A stretch of DNA of 64,000 bases from Orychophragmus violaceus (lineage: Eukaryota > Streptophyta > Magnoliopsida > Brassicales > Brassicaceae), in contig CM058239.1 in the NCBI GenBank assembly GCA_030180135.1, positions 69,881,823-69,945,822 on the forward strand, given 5' to 3'. The notes below the pieces were generated by a model. It did not search any database. It saw only the letters and a program-made list of their open reading frames with translations, and had not been told where the DNA came from. This document shows, one piece after another, positions 60,801 through 64,000 of this stretch (position 1 is the stretch's first letter; every line of letters starts with the position of its first letter). Both the position numbers and the translations under genes were made by a program.

Positions 60801-63800
60801 TTTTTAGGATTCTCATAGGGCCTTTTACAAGATCAAAGTTTCTTTCTAGTCTCTTAGTAGTGTTACTTGGGGGTGATTGAAAGGAACAACAACTTGTATA
60901 ACATGCTTCTCATTCTACCTTTCTGAGCATACATAAACTTACTTATAGTTGTCTTACATCACCTAAATTCTTCAATCCATGACATATATGTTTCAAGAAG
61001 TTTTGGTTACAAATTTTTTTTAGGATTCTCATAGGGCCTTTTAGAAGATCAAAGATTCATTCTAGTCTTTTATTATGGTTACTTAGGGGTGATTCAAAGA
61101 ACATAAACTTGTATAACATGCTTCTCTTTCTACCTTTTAGTAGCGTACGAAAACTTACTTATAGTTGTCTTACATCACCTAAATTCTTTAATCCATGACA
61201 TATATGTTTCAAGAAGTTTTGGTTACAAAGTTTTTTTTTAGGACTCTCATAGGGCTTTTTACAAGATCAAAGTTTCTTTCTAGTCTCTTAGTAGTGTTAC
61301 TTGGGGGTGATTGAAAGGAACAACAACTTGTATAACATGCTTCTCATTCTACCTTTCTGAGCATACATAAACTTACTTATAGTTGTCTTACATCACCTAA
61401 ATTCTTCAATCCATGACATATATGTTTCAAGAAGTTTTGGTTACAAAGTTTTTTTTAGGATTCTCATAGGGCCTTTTACAAGATCAAAGTTTCTTTCTAG
61501 TCTCTTAGTAGTGTTACTTGGGGGTGATTGAAAGGAACAACAACTTGTATAACATGCTTCTCATTCTACCTTTCTGAGCATACATAAACTTACTTATAGT
61601 TCTTACATCACCTAAATTCTTCAATCGATGACATATATGTTTCAAGAAGTTTTGGTTACAAAGTTTTTTTTAGGATTCTCATAGGGCCTTTTACAAGATC
61701 AAAGTTTCTTTCTAGTCTCTTAGTAGTGTTACTTGGGGGTGATTGAAAGGAACAACAACTTGTATAACATGCTTCTCAATCTACCTTTCTGAGCATACAT
61801 AAACTTACTTATAGTTGTCTTACATCACCTAAATTCTTCAATCCATGACATATATGTATCAAGAAGTTTTGGTTACAGAGTTTTTTTTTTAAGATTCTCA
61901 TAGGGCCTTTTAGAAGATCAAAGATTCTTTCTAGTCTTTTATTATGGTTACTTAGGGGTGATTCAAAGAACATAAACTTGTATAACATGCTTCTCATTCT
62001 ACCTTTTAGTAGCATACGAAAACTTACTTATAGTTGTCTTACATCACCTAAATTCTTTAATCCATGACATATATGTTTCAAGAAGTTTTGGTTACAAAGT
62101 TTTTTTTAGGACTCTCATAGGGCTTTTTACAAGATCAAAGTTTCTTTCTAGTCTCTTAGTAGTGTTACTTGGGGGTGATTGAAAGGAACAACAACTTGTA
62201 TAACATGCTTCTCATTCTACCTTTCTGAGCATACATAAACTTACTTATAGTTGTCTTACATCACCTAAATTCTTCAATCCATGACATATATGTTTCAAGA
62301 AGTTTTGGTTACAAAGTTTTTTTTAGGATTCTCATAGGGCCTTTTACAAGATCAAAGTTTCTTTCTAGTCTCTTAGTAGTGTTACTTGGGGGTGATTGAA
62401 AGGAACAACAACTTGTATAACATGCTTCTCATTCTACCTTTCTGAGCATACATAAACTTACTTATAGTTGTCTTACATCACCTAAATTCTTCAATCCATG
62501 ACATATATGTTTCAAGAAGTTTTGGTTACAAAGTTTTTTTTAGGATTCTCATAGGGCCTTTTAGAAGATCAAAGATTCATTCTAGTCTTTTATTATGGTT
62601 ACTTAGGGGTGATTCAAAGAACATAAACTTGTATAACATGCTTCTCTTTCTACCTTTTAGTAGCGTACGAAAACTTACTTATAGTTGTCTTACATCACCT
62701 AAATTCTTTAATCCATGACATATATGTTTCAAGAAGTTTTGGTTACAAAGTTTTTTTTTAGGACTCTCATAGGGCTTTTTACAAGATCAAAGTTTCTTTC
62801 TAGTCTCTTAGTAGTGTTACTTGGGGGTGATTGAAAGGAACAACAACTTGTATAACATGCTTCTCATTCTACCTTTCTGAGCATACATAAACTTACTTAT
62901 AGTTGTCTTACATCACCTAAATTCTTCAATCCATGACATATATGTTTCAAGAAGTTTTGGTTACAAAGTTTTTTTTAGGATTCTCATAGGGCCTTTTACA
63001 AGATCAAAGTTTCTTTCTAGTCTCTTAGTAGTGTTACTTGGGGGTGATTGAAAGGAACAACAACTTGTATAACATGCTTCTCATTCTACCTTTCTGAGCA
63101 TACATAAACTTACTTATAGTTCTTACATCACCTAAATTCTTCAATCGATGACATATATGTTTCAAGAAGTTTTGGTTACAAAGTTTTTTTTAGGATTCTC
63201 ATAGGGCCTTTTACAAGATCAAAGTTTCTTTCTAGTCTCTTAGTAGTGTTACTTGGGGGTGATTGAAAGGAACAACAACTTGTATAACATGCTTCTCATT
63301 CTACCTTTCTGAGCATACATAAACTTACTTATAGTTGTCTTACATCACCTAAATTCTTCAATCCATGACATATATGTATCAAGAAGTTTTGGTTACAAGT
63401 TTTTTTTTTAAGATTCTCATAGGGCCTTTTAGAAGATCAAAGATTCTTTCTAGTCTTTTATTATGGTTACTTAGGGGTGATTCAAAGAACATAAACTTGT
63501 ATAACATGCTTCTCATTCTACCTTTTAGTAGCATACGAAAACTTACTTATAGTTGTCTTACATCACCTAAATTCTTTAATCCATGACATATATGTTTCAA
63601 GAAGTTTTGGTTACAAAGTTTTTTTTAGACTCTCATATGGCTTTTTACAAGATAAAAGTTTCTTTCTAGTCTCTTAGTAGGTTACTTGGGGGTGATTGAA
63701 AGGAACAACAACTTGTATAACATGCTTCTCATTCTACCTTTCTGAGCATACATAAACTTATTTATAGTTGTCTTACATCACCTAAATTCTGACATATATG

Positions 63801-64000
63801 TTTCAAGAAGTTTTGGTTACAAAGTTTTTTTTAGGATTCTCATAGGGCCTTTTACAAGATCAAAGTTTCTTTCTAGTCTCTTAGTAGTGTTACTTGGGGG
63901 TGATTGAAAGGAACAACAACTTGTATAACATGCTTCTCATTCTACCTTTCTGAGCATACATAAACTTACTTATAGTTGTCTTACATCACCTAAATTCTTC
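57821..64000. repeat. 10-monomer unit passing into 7-monomer higher-order repeats (1520 bp)
   Basis: From 58770 the CTTCTCAATC/TTACAGAG monomer recurs at 60289 and 61809, steps of 1519 and 1520 bp, or seven monomers. The 7-monomer unit keeps the 10-monomer markers ACTTATTTATAG and GTTCTTACATC but omits the CCTGGGGG/ATGACTTATATG group. The last unit near 63290-63800 has several small lesions such as AGTAGGTTACTTG and AAATTCTGACATATATG. Confidence 0.85.

Larger units (their letters stand above)
20238..64000. repeat. Satellite array, right arm (217-bp monomer)
   Basis: About 200 further head-to-tail monomers of the same family and strand as the left arm continue to the window end. The first bases, ACTTGGGGGTGATTG, are the monomer end. 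The array therefore restarts at a phase about 39 bp earlier than where the left arm stops. Type A and type B monomers alternate in changing higher-order patterns described separately. The GCGTACG form of type B is common here and not seen in the left arm. No gene is present; the recurring 67-73 codon ORFs are monomer artefacts. Confidence 0.98.

Noticed and set aside
20750..62015. Recurring minus-strand ORFs of 67-68 codons and plus-strand ORFs of 70-73 codons in the satellite
   Set aside because: They recur only because the monomer recurs, appear just where the A/B junction removes a stop codon, have no conserved domain and lack any promoter or codon signal. They are chance frames in a tandem repeat.
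1..64000. CRISPR-like array because of regular repeats
   Set aside because: There are no unique spacers. The entire 217-bp unit repeats and the context is a plant retroelement-bearing satellite.
1..64000. A CENP-B-box-like motif or telomere repeat in the monomer
   Set aside because: No TTCG....CGGG-type core or run of TTTAGGG was found in the monomers. Scattered CCCTAA words occur only in the retroelement leader and LTRs and are not tandem.

Overview
This window is plant nuclear DNA made almost wholly of one AT-rich tandem satellite, interrupted once by a damaged block of Ty1/copia-type LTR retrotransposons. A eukaryotic, flowering-plant source is inferred from the copia gag-integrase protein of plant type, the initiator-Met tRNA primer sites, the conserved plant copia 3' end, and the absence of any bacterial-style gene organisation. 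A Brassicaceae source is possible from the style of the retroelement but is not proven. No cellular protein-coding gene, tRNA or rRNA was found.

Layout. (1) Positions 1-13019 are about 60 satellite monomers of basic length 217 bp (71 G/C of 217 in a type-A copy, about 33% GC), organised in higher-order repeats (HORs) that include an 8-monomer unit of 1730 bp. (2) Positions 13020-20237 are a composite retrotransposon island. It contains an inverted LTR-like fragment, a copia 5' LTR and leader with primer-binding site (element X), a gag-protease-integrase ORF at 14118-16709 that stops before any reverse transcriptase, a 314-bp LTR fragment fused directly to that ORF, a second primer-binding site, a 2.3-kb non-coding internal region (element Y, a non-autonomous derivative), and a 3' LTR. 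(3) Positions 20238-64000 are about 200 more monomers. Trimer HORs of 651-653 bp dominate to about 46 kb, and 10-, 14- and 7-monomer HORs (2171, 3039 and about 1520 bp) dominate from about 49.6 kb. Scrambled monomers cluster near 37.6-39.1, 45.8-46.4, 48.5-48.7 and 50.9-51.5 kb.

How the parts relate. The satellite has two main sequence classes. Type A has a head beginning TTGAAAGGAACAAC, and type B has a head beginning TTCAAAGAACATAAAC. They alternate in fixed orders, which creates the HORs. The block diverged between the classes straddles the monomer boundary, and A/B hybrids show exchange between classes. The island and the satellite have exchanged sequence. One LTR copy carries a 20-bp satellite core that its sister lacks, and a satellite-like stretch lies inside the retroelement at 18514-18540. 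The outer borders of the island lack a target-site duplication, so it has probably been reshaped by recombination after insertion. The most notable observations are the satellite-retroelement sequence sharing, the truncated pol-LTR fusion, and the nested evolution of the HORs. No new enzymatic or defence system is visible.
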